Positions 1-8,044 of a stretch of DNA of 8,045 bases are shown piece by piece (position 1 is the first letter of the stretch; each line of letters starts with the position of its first letter). The stretch comes from Pseudomonadota bacterium (GTDB lineage: Bacteria; Pseudomonadota; Alphaproteobacteria; Acetobacterales; Acetobacteraceae): assembly GCA_021779655.1 (NCBI GenBank), contig JAJYAF010000081.1, positions 1 through 8,045 on the forward strand, read 5' to 3'. The position numbers and the translations under genes are program-made. The notes under the pieces were generated by a model. The model was not told the origin of the DNA. It saw nothing but the letters and a program-made list of their open reading frames with translations, and did no database searches.

Positions 1-1
1 C

Positions 2-208
2 TTCGCCCTGCCCCGGATCAGCGTGCCCGGGCTGGCGCTCGCCTTCATCCTGTTCCGGCTGTTCGATATCACCAAGCTCGGGCCGGTCGGGCTGCTGGAT
101 GCGCGCCACGATGCGCTCGGCGTGATGGCCGATGACTGGGCGGCCGGCGGGCTTGCGCTTGCCTGCCTTGCCGTGATCCTGTTTCTGTTCCCGCTGACAT
201 GGCCATGA
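2..208 (+). CDS. pgpA: Phosphatidylglycerophosphatase A, C-terminal fragment (5' end outside window)
   Basis: PgpA is an inner-membrane enzyme that removes phosphate from phosphatidylglycerophosphate to give phosphatidylglycerol. The visible 68 residues hold the typical C-terminal end of the family: a hydrophobic segment running into FRLFDITK, then LGPVGLLD, then LGVMADDWAAGGLAL with the conserved acidic pair, and a final membrane helix ending FLFPLTWP. The usual K-P-W/G-P stretch reads K-L-G-P here, a mild deviation. The frame is open to the left edge, so the start lies upstream. The TGA stop at 206-208 overlaps the start region of the next gene, which implies translational coupling. The family call is based on motifs read by eye. 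Confidence 0.85.
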   Translation, partial: FALPRISVPGLALAFILFRLFDITKLGPVGLLDARHDALGVMADDWAAGGLALACLAVILFLFPLTWP

Positions 209-693
209 TCGCGGACACCGCCCAGGCGCTTGCCGAAAAACTGGTGACGTCCTGCCGGGCGAAAGGGCTTTCCGTCACCACCGCGGAAAGCTGCACCGGC
301 GGGTTGGTGGCCGCGGCGATCACTTCCGTCGCCGGGAGTTCGGAGATGTTCAGCCAGGGTTTCATCACCTATTCCAATGCCGCGAAAACCGCGCTGCTCG
401 GTGTTCCGGCCGGCCTGCTCGCCGCCGTGGGCGCGGTGAGCGAGGCGGTGGCCGCCCGCATGGCGGAAGGGGCGCGGCTGCGGGCGGGCGCGGATTTCGC
501 CGTTTCCGTCACCGGCGTTGCCGGGCCGGGAGGCGGCAGCCTGGACAAGCCGGTCGGCACGGTGTTCTTCGGCCTCAGCGCGGGTGGCTCGCGCCTCGTC
601 CGGCATCGCCGCTTCGCGGGTGACCGTGCCGCCATCCGCGCCGCCAGTGTGGAATTTGTTTTGAACCTGTTGCTCGGGGAAATCGGAGCATGA
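199..693 (+). CDS. pncC: CinA C-terminal-domain protein, nicotinamide-nucleotide amidohydrolase (PncC type)
   Basis: Stand-alone CinA C-terminal domain of 164 residues, the usual size of PncC proteins, which deamidate nicotinamide mononucleotide to nicotinic acid mononucleotide in NAD salvage. Visible motifs in order are TAESCTGG at residues 28-35 (the Ser is the expected nucleophile), GFITYSNAAK at 54-63 with the conserved Tyr and Lys, GAVSE, and VTGVAGPGGG followed by KPVGTVFFG. There is no N-terminal molybdopterin-binding-like domain, so this is not full-length CinA. Two in-frame ATGs are possible: position 199, or position 205, which forms an ATGA overlap with the pgpA stop. Neither has a clear Shine-Dalgarno sequence, so translation is probably coupled to pgpA. 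It overlaps panB by four bases (ATGA). The family is clear, but the enzymatic activity is inferred from the family. Confidence 0.88.
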   Translation: MAMIADTAQALAEKLVTSCRAKGLSVTTAESCTGGLVAAAITSVAGSSEMFSQGFITYSNAAKTALLGVPAGLLAAVGAVSEAVAARMAEGARLRAGADFAVSVTGVAGPGGGSLDKPVGTVFFGLSAGGSRLVRHRRFAGDRAAIRAASVEFVLNLLLGEIGA

Positions 694-1475
694 GCAAGAA
701 TTTGAACCTTTGGGACAAAGCCAAGCGTGAAGGCCGGCGGCTTTGCGTCGTTACCGCCTATGACTATGTCTTCGCAAAACTCGCCGACGAGGCCGGGATG
801 GACGCCATCCTCGTCGGCGATTCCGCCGGCATGGTGGTGGCGGGCGATCCGCACACGCTCTTTGTCAGCCTGGAGCAGATGGAATACCATACCCGCATCG
901 TCGCCCGGGCGGCGGCTCATGCGCTGGTGATGGCCGACCTTCCCTTCGGCAGCTTCGAGCAAAGCCCGGCCCAGGCCGTTGCTTCGGCCGCGCGGCTTGT
1001 TAAAGCCGGTGCGCAGATCGTGAAGCTGGAAGGCGGCGCGCCGATGGTCGAAACGGTCGCGTTTCTGTCCGCCCGCGCCATTCCGGTTTGCGCGCATATC
1101 GGGCTGACCCCTCAGCACTTCCACCAGTTCGGCGGCTTCCGCCGCCAGGGCAAAACCCGGGAGGCCGCCGCTCAACTGGTTGCCGACGCGGTGGCGTTCG
1201 CCGAAGCCGGGGCGCGCATGGTGCTGATGGAGGCGATACCGGCGGAGGTCGCGCGGGAAATTACCAGCCGGGTCGGGGTGCCCACCATCGGCATCGGCGC
1301 CGGCCCGGATACCGACGCGCAGGTTCTGGTGCTGCACGACGTCCTCGGCCTCAACCCCGACCGCGCGCCGCCCTTCGCCAAAGCCTATGTGAACGGCGCC
1401 ACGCTGATGCGCGAGGCCCTGGCGCAATATGCGCGCGAGGTGCGGGAGAAAGCCTTTCCCCCGCCGGAAGCGTAG
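690..1475 (+). CDS. panB: 3-methyl-2-oxobutanoate hydroxymethyltransferase (ketopantoate hydroxymethyltransferase)
   Basis: PanB is a cytosolic enzyme that transfers a one-carbon unit from 5,10-methylenetetrahydrofolate to 2-oxoisovalerate, making ketopantoate for pantothenate and CoA. At 261 residues it has the family's normal length. Conserved blocks are VVTAYDY (20-26), LVGDSAGM (41-48), ADLPFGS (82-88), VKLEGG (111-116), HIGLTPQ (136-142), LMEAIPAE (179-186) and IGIGAG. By alignment with the E. coli enzyme, the metal ligands are Asp44, Asp83 and Glu114, and the catalytic base is Glu181. The ATG at 690 overlaps the upstream TGA as ATGA. A GGGGA at 676-680 sits nine bases before it, a plausible ribosome site. 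It is the last gene of the pgpA-pncC-panB run. No panC or panE is adjacent. Confidence 0.96.
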   Translation: MSKNLNLWDKAKREGRRLCVVTAYDYVFAKLADEAGMDAILVGDSAGMVVAGDPHTLFVSLEQMEYHTRIVARAAAHALVMADLPFGSFEQSPAQAVASAARLVKAGAQIVKLEGGAPMVETVAFLSARAIPVCAHIGLTPQHFHQFGGFRRQGKTREAAAQLVADAVAFAEAGARMVLMEAIPAEVAREITSRVGVPTIGIGAGPDTDAQVLVLHDVLGLNPDRAPPFAKAYVNGATLMREALAQYAREVREKAFPPPEA

Positions 1476-1491
1476 CGGCACCAAAGCAAGG

Positions 1492-1511
1492 CGCCGGCCT
1501 CAGGGCCGCCG
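1492..1511. terminator. GC-rich hairpin between convergent genes, possible weak terminator
   Basis: A stem of five GC pairs, one C-C mismatch and two more GC pairs closes on a TCAG loop, 16 bases after the panB stop and just past the stop of the convergent small ORF. There is no T-tract on either side, so it is not a canonical intrinsic terminator. It could slow polymerase or help protect RNA 3' ends from both directions. Confidence 0.3.
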
Positions 1512-1522
1512 GTCATCCCCGG

Positions 1523-1714
1523 TCAGGAAGGCCGCAGCGCCCGGATGAAGGCATACACCACCAGCGGAATCGCCAGCAACACATAGACCCGCAACAGAAC
1601 GAGCAGCAGGAAGGTCCAGCGCCCGAGCTTGCGGCGCGGCAGCCGCGCCTTTGCCGCCGCGCCAAACGGTGCGGTCTGAAGGACTTGTTGCAGCTCGGGA
1701 TCCTTCGGGTCCAT
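1523..1714 (-). CDS. Small hypothetical single-helix membrane protein (63 aa)
   Basis: I do not recognise this as a named family. The 63-residue product has a charged N-terminal part (MDPKDPELQQ), a basic stretch ARLPRRKLGRW at residues 23-33, then a hydrophobic segment at about 34-57 long enough for one membrane helix, and a short basic tail. The positive residues before the helix favour an N-in orientation. About 80 percent of its codons end in G or C, like the neighbouring genes, which supports real coding. It starts 38 bases after the Nramp-like gene stop on the same strand, so co-transcription is likely and a link to that transporter is possible. No convincing Shine-Dalgarno sequence precedes the ATG. 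It may be a chance open frame. Confidence 0.5.
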   Translation of the reverse strand: MDPKDPELQQVLQTAPFGAAAKARLPRRKLGRWTFLLLVLLRVYVLLAIPLVVYAFIRALRPS

Positions 1715-1752
1715 GGTCTAAATCAATATCTCAGCAGGCTATTCACGGCGCG

Positions 1753-3153
1753 CTAGCCGCCGAAAACATGCGGGAAAATCACGATCACGCCATAGATCGC
1801 GCCCATGAGCGAAATCGCCGCCACGGCCGTGCCGCCGGCGAGATTCGCCTTCCAGCCATTCGCCAGATCGCCCATGATCTCCCGGTCGTTCGCCAGCAGC
1901 AGCAGGAACAGCAGCGCCGGGGCCATCAGCAGAGTGGCCACCACGTTCACGGTGAGCGTGATGGCCAGCAGCGGCGCGCCGGGAATCAGCACGATCGCGC
2001 CGGCCAGCAGCGCGGAAATCATGGCCGCGCCGTAAAACAGCCGGCCTTGCGAAAAATCGAGATTCAGGCTGTGCCGGGCGGATACGGTCTCGGCCAGCGC
2101 ATAGGAGGAGCTGGTGGAGATGGTCATCGCCGCGAGCAGGCCCGCCTCGATAATGCCGATGGCGAAAAGCGTGGCTCCGGTGCGGCCGATCAGCGGCTTG
2201 AGCGCGCTGGCGAAATCCGCCCCTGTCTGGAACCGCGCCACATCGACATGCGCGGCGAAGAGCGGCGAGGCCGCCACCAGGGCGGCGCAACCGGCAATCG
2301 CCGCCAGGATCGCGCCGGCCGCCGTGTCGATACGGCTTTGCGGCAGATCGACCTGCGCAAGCCCCTTGTCCACCACCGCGCTCTGCTGGAAGAAAATCAT
2401 CCAGGGTGTCACCGTGGCGCCGATATTCGCCATGATCAGCGTAACGAAGGTAAGACCGAGATGGCGGGGCAGGGGCCGCCATTCAAGAAGCGCCCTGGCC
2501 AGCGCCGCGCCGCTTGGGTGCGCCAGCAGCGCCACCGGCACGAAAACCAGATTGAGCGCGGCCAGCGCCATCAGCGCCCGCTCCCACGTGGCGTAGCGGC
2601 GCAGGCCGAGCGAGCCCGCAATCACAACGATCCCGAAACCGACGGAAACCACCGGGGGCAGACCAAAATACAGCCCGCCAGCCTGAATCGCGATGAATTC
2701 CGTAACCAGTGTCAGCAGATTGCCGAATACCAGATCGGCCATCGCGAAATAGCCCCAGAACGGGCCGAAGCGCTGGAAGATCAGTTCCGCATGACCCCGA
2801 TGAGTGGCAATGCCAAGCCGCGCCGCCATCTCCTGCACCACGAAGGCCATGACGAAGGTAAGCAGGATGAACGGGAGAAAAAAGCCGATGCCGTAGCTTG
2901 CTCCGGTCGTGGCGTAGGAGACCATGCTGGGGCCGTCGTTTTCGCCCACCATCACGAGCACGCCCGGCCCCGCAAGCAGCCATAGCAGCCACACCCAGCG
3001 CCTGGCCGCGCGCACACGCAGGACCTTCACCCGGTCCGCCGCGCGCAGCAATTCCTCCCGCCCGGACGGCGCGACCCCGGAAGGCGCGTCCACGGAAGGC
3101 GCGCCGAAGCGCGCGGCATCGGGGCCACCGAAATCCAGCATATTCCCCGTCAT
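1753..3153 (-). CDS. Nramp-superfamily divalent metal transporter, divergent (NRMT-like) metal site
   Basis: A 466-residue integral membrane protein with about 11 hydrophobic segments between residues 53 and 466, matching the Nramp (MntH/SLC11) fold. TM1 carries GPGVLVMVGENDGPS (62-76), aligning column for column with the canonical GPG...DPGN. The ligand Asp is kept (Asp73), but the rest of the motif reads G-P-S. In TM6 the canonical MPHN is replaced by TPWM (249-252) within NIGATVTPWMIFFQQS, so the metal-binding Met is Thr. Loss of this Met, with an xPW motif, is known from Nramp-related Mg/Mn transporters (NRMT), so hard-cation transport is my inference. I chose the ATG at 3153 because AGAGGT lies three bases upstream. 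The ATG at 3141 is an alternative. The hydrophilic N-terminal 40 residues hold a pentapeptide repeat. The gene is divergent from the dehydrogenase. Confidence 0.88.
   Translation of the reverse strand: MTGNMLDFGGPDAARFGAPSVDAPSGVAPSGREELLRAADRVKVLRVRAARRWVWLLWLLAGPGVLVMVGENDGPSMVSYATTGASYGIGFFLPFILLTFVMAFVVQEMAARLGIATHRGHAELIFQRFGPFWGYFAMADLVFGNLLTLVTEFIAIQAGGLYFGLPPVVSVGFGIVVIAGSLGLRRYATWERALMALAALNLVFVPVALLAHPSGAALARALLEWRPLPRHLGLTFVTLIMANIGATVTPWMIFFQQSAVVDKGLAQVDLPQSRIDTAAGAILAAIAGCAALVAASPLFAAHVDVARFQTGADFASALKPLIGRTGATLFAIGIIEAGLLAAMTISTSSSYALAETVSARHSLNLDFSQGRLFYGAAMISALLAGAIVLIPGAPLLAITLTVNVVATLLMAPALLFLLLLANDREIMGDLANGWKANLAGGTAVAAISLMGAIYGVIVIFPHVFGG
3064..3108 (-). repeat. Three tandem 15-bp units encoding a pentapeptide repeat
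   Basis: Three adjacent 15-base units, exactly in register with the codons of the Nramp-like gene, encode residues 16-30 as FGAPS, VDAPS and GVAPS (consensus x-x-A-P-S). The last two DNA units share GGAAGGCGCG on the + strand and the first differs by one base there (GGACGGCGCG). The length is a multiple of three, so copy-number change would keep the frame and alter only the cytosolic tail. Confidence 0.75.
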
Positions 3154-3188
3154 GGCACCTCTGCCGCGCTTGCACGCATATGCGCGAA

Positions 3189-3216
3189 CATGTAGCGATG
3201 GCGGCAGGCGGGTCAA
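3189..3216 (-). promoter_or_regulatory. Candidate sigma70-type promoter of the Nramp-like gene
   Basis: On the - strand, TTGACC (3211-3216, five of six consensus bases) is followed after 16 bases by TACATG (3189-3194, three of six). Transcription would start near 3182, giving a leader of about 30 bases. A perfect 10-base palindrome, CGCATATGCG at 3175-3184, covers the predicted start site and could bind a repressor. The -10 box is weak, so this is tentative. Confidence 0.4.
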
Positions 3217-3245
3217 CCGGCGCCCGTCTCGACGACCCGCAGAAT

Positions 3246-3251
3246 GGAGGG
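3246..3251 (+). promoter_or_regulatory. Shine-Dalgarno site deciding the dehydrogenase start
   Basis: GGAGGG lies four bases before the ATG at 3256. An earlier in-frame ATG at 3244 overlaps this ribosome site and has none of its own, so 3256 is the better start and the protein begins MAKMRVVQV. Confidence 0.8.
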
Positions 3252-3255
3252 ACGA

Positions 3256-4275
3256 ATGGCCAAAATGCGCGTGGTCCAGGTGCCGGCGAAGGGTGCCGAT
3301 TTTCAGCTCGTGGAGCGCGAACTGCCTGAACCCGGCCGCGGCGAGGTGCGGGTCAAGGTGCAGGCCTGCGGTGTATGCCACAGCGATTCCATCGCCAAGG
3401 AAGGGCTGTTCCCGGCCATCCGCTATCCCATCGTGCCGGGCCATGAAATCGCCGGTGTGATCGACGCGGTGGGCGAGGCTGTCACCGGCTGGAAGCCGGG
3501 CGATCGGGTGGGCGTGGGCTGGTTCGGCGGCCATTGCGGCCATTGCGAGCCATGCCGGCGCGGCGATCTCATCGATTGCCGCAATCTCAAAATTCCCGGT
3601 ATCACCTATGACGGCGGCTACGCCGAGGCGATGATCGCGCCCGCCGACGCGCTCGCCGTCATTCCCCCCGAACTCTATGCGGCCGATGCCGCGCCGATGC
3701 TGTGCGCCGGTGTCACCACCTATAACGCGCTGCGCGAAAGCGGCGCGGCGGCGGGCGATCTCGTCGCCGTTCTGGGAATAGGCGGGCTTGGCCATCTGGG
3801 CGTGCAATTCGCGGCGAAAATGGGTTTCAGGACCGTCGCTATTGCTCGCGGCGCCGAGAAGGAACCCCTTGCCCGCAAGCTCGGCGCGCATGCCTATCTC
3901 GACAGCCAGCGGCAGGACATCGCGGCCGAACTGCAAAATATGGGCGGCGCGAAAATCATTCTCGCCACGGTTACCAGCGGCAAGGCGATGAGCGCCGCAA
4001 TCCCCGGCCTTGCCGTGCGCGGCAAGCTCATCGTCCTCGGGGTGGGAATGGACCCCATCGAGGTCTCCCCGCTCGACCTGATAGGCGGCAGCCGCTCCAT
4101 CGTCGGCCATGCCTCCGGCGCCTCGATCGACTCGCAGGACACGCTCGCCTTCAGCGCGCTCACCGGCGTGCGCGCCGAAATCGAGACCATGCCGCTTGAG
4201 CGCGCGGCTGAGGCCTACGCCAAGATGATGCGCAACGAGGCAAGGTTTCGCATGGTGCTCACTACCGGCGCTTAG
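3256..4275 (+). CDS. Zinc-dependent medium-chain alcohol dehydrogenase
   Basis: A 339-residue MDR-family oxidoreductase that interconverts alcohols and aldehydes with NAD(P), probably in the cytosol. The N-terminal GroES-like domain carries the expected catalytic zinc ligands Cys41 (in CGVCHSD), His63 with Glu64 (GHE) and Cys150 (MLCAGVT). The structural-zinc loop has all four cysteines: Cys94, 97, 100 and 108. The Rossmann domain starts at GIGGLGH (174-180). After the second strand the sequence reads AIARGAEKE, which does not clearly settle NAD versus NADP. Motifs such as YPIVPGHE and GGYAEAM place it in the broad AdhA/AdhT/cinnamyl-type group. The substrate cannot be told from sequence. It appears to be monocistronic, divergent from the Nramp-like gene and convergent with the tRNA. 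Confidence 0.92.
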   Translation: MAKMRVVQVPAKGADFQLVERELPEPGRGEVRVKVQACGVCHSDSIAKEGLFPAIRYPIVPGHEIAGVIDAVGEAVTGWKPGDRVGVGWFGGHCGHCEPCRRGDLIDCRNLKIPGITYDGGYAEAMIAPADALAVIPPELYAADAAPMLCAGVTTYNALRESGAAAGDLVAVLGIGGLGHLGVQFAAKMGFRTVAIARGAEKEPLARKLGAHAYLDSQRQDIAAELQNMGGAKIILATVTSGKAMSAAIPGLAVRGKLIVLGVGMDPIEVSPLDLIGGSRSIVGHASGASIDSQDTLAFSALTGVRAEIETMPLERAAEAYAKMMRNEARFRMVLTTGA

Positions 4276-4278
4276 ACT

Positions 4279-4312
4279 AAAAATCATGGCCGAAAAGGAG
4301 GTGCGGATCATG
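4279..4312 (-). terminator. Possible intrinsic terminator for the tRNA-Ser transcript
   Basis: Read on the - strand, CATG and CCG (4304-4312 side) pair with CGG and CATG (4285-4292 side) around an 11-base loop, with a small internal bulge. A run of five T follows at once (4279-4283). The stem is short and the loop large, so it is a weak candidate about 87 bases past the tRNA 3' end. The complement of the loop is a perfect ribosome-binding sequence on the + strand, which allows a rival reading given under findings. Confidence 0.3.
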
Positions 4313-4399
4313 GGATCGAACGGTGGTCTGCTCCGAACGTTGACCGCCGCCTCGGGCGTAAAATCGTCCACACCCGGCAGTCACAGTTCTGTTCTGAAG

Positions 4400-4489
<90 letters not shown>

Positions 4490-4492
4490 GTT

Positions 4493-4522
4493 CCGGCATT
4501 CTCCGCATTTGCCGAATGCCGG
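4493..4522. repeat. Perfect 9-bp inverted repeat in the tRNA-Ser leader
   Basis: CCGGCATTC (4493-4501) and GAATGCCGG (4514-4522) are exact reverse complements around 12 bases. The dyad lies between the putative tRNA promoter and the tRNA 5' end, starting four bases upstream of the mature tRNA. In RNA it would form a stable leader hairpin, possibly a processing signal. As DNA it could be an operator. An inner GCATT at 4504-4508 competes for the same AATGC half-site. Confidence 0.7.
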
Positions 4523-4532
4523 CGCCGCGCGG

Positions 4533-4561
4533 CTTATAGGGGGTGGCCATGCGGCGGGCAA
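4533..4561 (-). promoter_or_regulatory. Putative sigma70-type promoter of tRNA-Ser
   Basis: On the - strand, TTGCCC (4556-4561) is followed after 17 bases by TATAAG (4533-4538, five of six consensus bases). Transcription would start near 4526, about 37 bases before the mature tRNA 5' end, so the leader dyad would be transcribed. Spacing is ideal and position fits. Confidence 0.6.
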
Positions 4562-4584
4562 CGGGCAAGCCGTCACTCCCGGAA

Positions 4585-4612
4585 TTGACAGACCGGGCCG
4601 GCCGGCTATAAG
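4585..4612 (+). promoter_or_regulatory. Strong sigma70-type promoter of rplU-rpmA
   Basis: A perfect TTGACA (4585-4590) is followed after 16 bases by TATAAG (4607-4612). Transcription would start near 4619, leaving a leader of about 78 bases before rplU. A strong promoter suits ribosomal protein genes. It lies back to back with the tRNA-Ser promoter, with 23 bases between the two -35 boxes. Confidence 0.75.
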
Positions 4613-4624
4613 CGCGCTCGAATT

Positions 4625-4648
4625 CGCGGCGAGGCGCGCTTTGCCGCG
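4625..4648 (+). promoter_or_regulatory. Hairpin in the rplU leader
   Basis: CGCGGCGA and TTGCCGCG pair over eight positions (one G-U) around an eight-base loop, at the start of the predicted rplU-rpmA leader. A smaller GTTG/CAAC hairpin (4657-4668) and a run of five T (4675-4679) follow before the start codon. Leader structures often control ribosomal protein operons, but no known L21 leader consensus is recognised here. Confidence 0.35.
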
Positions 4649-4696
4649 CCCGGGCAGTTGCGTTCAACTTCGCGTTTTTCGGATTGGATTTTGGCT

Positions 4697-5011
4697 ATGT
4701 TCGCAGTCATTCGCACCGGCGGGAAGCAGTATCGGGTCACGCCGGAGGCGGTGCTCAAGGTGGAGAAGCTCGACGCCGAGGCCGGTGCCACGGTTACCTT
4801 TACCGACGTTCTCGCCCTCGGCGGCGAGGGCAAATTGCAGATCGGCGCGCCGGTGCTGGCCGGCGCCAGTGTCACCGCCACGGTTATTGCCCAGGACCGG
4901 CTGGATAAGGTTCTCGTGTTCAAAAAGCGCCGCCGGCAGAATAGCCGCCGCAAGAACGGCCACCGCCAGCATGTGACCGTGCTGCGCATCGCCGCCATCA
5001 ACGCCGCCTGA
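4697..5011 (+). CDS. rplU: 50S ribosomal protein L21
   Basis: L21 is a large-subunit protein that binds 23S rRNA. The 104-residue product matches the family's usual size. It begins with the near-invariant [14 protein letters not shown], and the C-terminal basic signature [25 protein letters not shown] (split here as VFKKRRRQN, then SRRKNGHRQ, then HVTVLRI) matches the L21 family signature. The ATG at 4697 was chosen because it gives the family N-terminus. An in-frame ATG at 4658 would add 13 unrelated residues. No clear Shine-Dalgarno sequence precedes 4697, only purine-poor GGATT repeats, which is unusual for a highly expressed gene. It is the first gene of the rplU-rpmA unit. Confidence 0.98.
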   Translation: MFAVIRTGGKQYRVTPEAVLKVEKLDAEAGATVTFTDVLALGGEGKLQIGAPVLAGASVTATVIAQDRLDKVLVFKKRRRQNSRRKNGHRQHVTVLRIAAINAA

Positions 5012-5038
5012 AGCAGCTAGAAAGAGGACGATCTTCCC

Positions 5039-7513
<2,475 letters not shown>

Positions 7514-7525
7514 CCAGGCCACACC

Positions 7526-8044
7526 CTACCACGGGCCGATGCCCGCGCGCCGGGCACGGCGGATCACGTAGCCGGCCCAGAGCAGTTGCACCGCGAGCGG
7601 CGCCAGCGCGATGGGCAGCTTCCAGCCGGGCGGCCCCAGCAGAAATCCGGCGGCCGCAAGCCCGCCCATGGCAACGAAGCCCCAATGCAGCAGCGTTACC
7701 GCCCGGGCGTCCATCCCCGCGCGCTGCGCGACCTGATAGAGATGGCCGCGATGCGCCTGGGCGAGATTCTCGCCAGCCAGGGCCCGGCGGATCAGCGTGA
7801 AGGCTACGTCGAACAATACGCCGGAGAGCAGCAGCGGGACCAGCAGGAAGGAAAGCGGCACGGCGCCGTAGCGCGCGGCGGCAATGCCGAACAGCGCCAG
7901 CATGAAGCCGCAGAACTGGCTGCCGACATCGCCCATGAAGATCCGCGCGCGCGGAAAATTGAACGGCAGGAACCCCAGCACGCCGCCGGCCAGCAGCAAG
8001 GCGGCGGTATAGACGAAATAGCCGTGATACGCCGCCGCGACGAC
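7526..8044 (-). CDS. WecA/MraY-superfamily polyprenyl-phosphate sugar-1-phosphate transferase, C-terminal part
   Basis: The enzyme family transfers a sugar-1-phosphate from a UDP-sugar to undecaprenyl phosphate at the inner membrane, starting O-antigen, exopolysaccharide or related glycan chains. The last 172 residues are visible and the frame is open to the window edge, so the start lies outside. Seen are LGFLPFNFPRARIFMGDVGSQ, with the conserved Asp in MGD and the GS, then LLFD-type text (GVLFDVAFTLIRR), then the cytosolic HRGHLYQ motif, with both His residues, followed by further membrane helices and a basic tail. The NFPRARIFMGD and H-x-x-HLYQ pattern is closer to WecA/WbpL-type enzymes than to MraY, but the sugar substrate cannot be told. 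It is convergent with proB across 12 bases. Confidence 0.88.
   Translation of the reverse strand, partial: VVAAAYHGYFVYTAALLLAGGVLGFLPFNFPRARIFMGDVGSQFCGFMLALFGIAAARYGAVPLSFLLVPLLLSGVLFDVAFTLIRRALAGENLAQAHRGHLYQVAQRAGMDARAVTLLHWGFVAMGGLAAAGFLLGPPGWKLPIALAPLAVQLLWAGYVIRRARRAGIGPW

Noticed and set aside
369..1484. Long open frame on the - strand opposite pncC and panB
   Set aside because: Its translation is rich in Arg, Gly, Ala and His with no family motif, and it is the complement of two well-supported genes in very GC-rich DNA.
1651..2985. Long + strand open frame (444 codons) opposite the Nramp-like gene
   Set aside because: The translation is a low-complexity Arg/Gln/His/Gly-rich shadow with no motif. 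The opposite strand encodes a clear membrane transporter.
3170..3198. Possible + strand promoter for the dehydrogenase (TTGCAC, 17 bases, TAGCGA)
   Set aside because: Only about half of the bases in each box match consensus, and it overlaps the better - strand promoter, so I do not list it as a feature.
4291..4310. - strand text resembling the 3' end of 16S rRNA (GATCCGCACCTCCTTTT)
   Set aside because: Only the anti-Shine-Dalgarno core matches. No other 16S sequence flanks it, so it is the complement of a Shine-Dalgarno-like sequence and not an rRNA fragment.
3154..4371. 5' extension of the Nramp-like frame across the dehydrogenase gene
   Set aside because: The frame stays open by chance opposite a clear zinc dehydrogenase. 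The extension has no membrane or domain character, and a start with a ribosome site exists at 3153.
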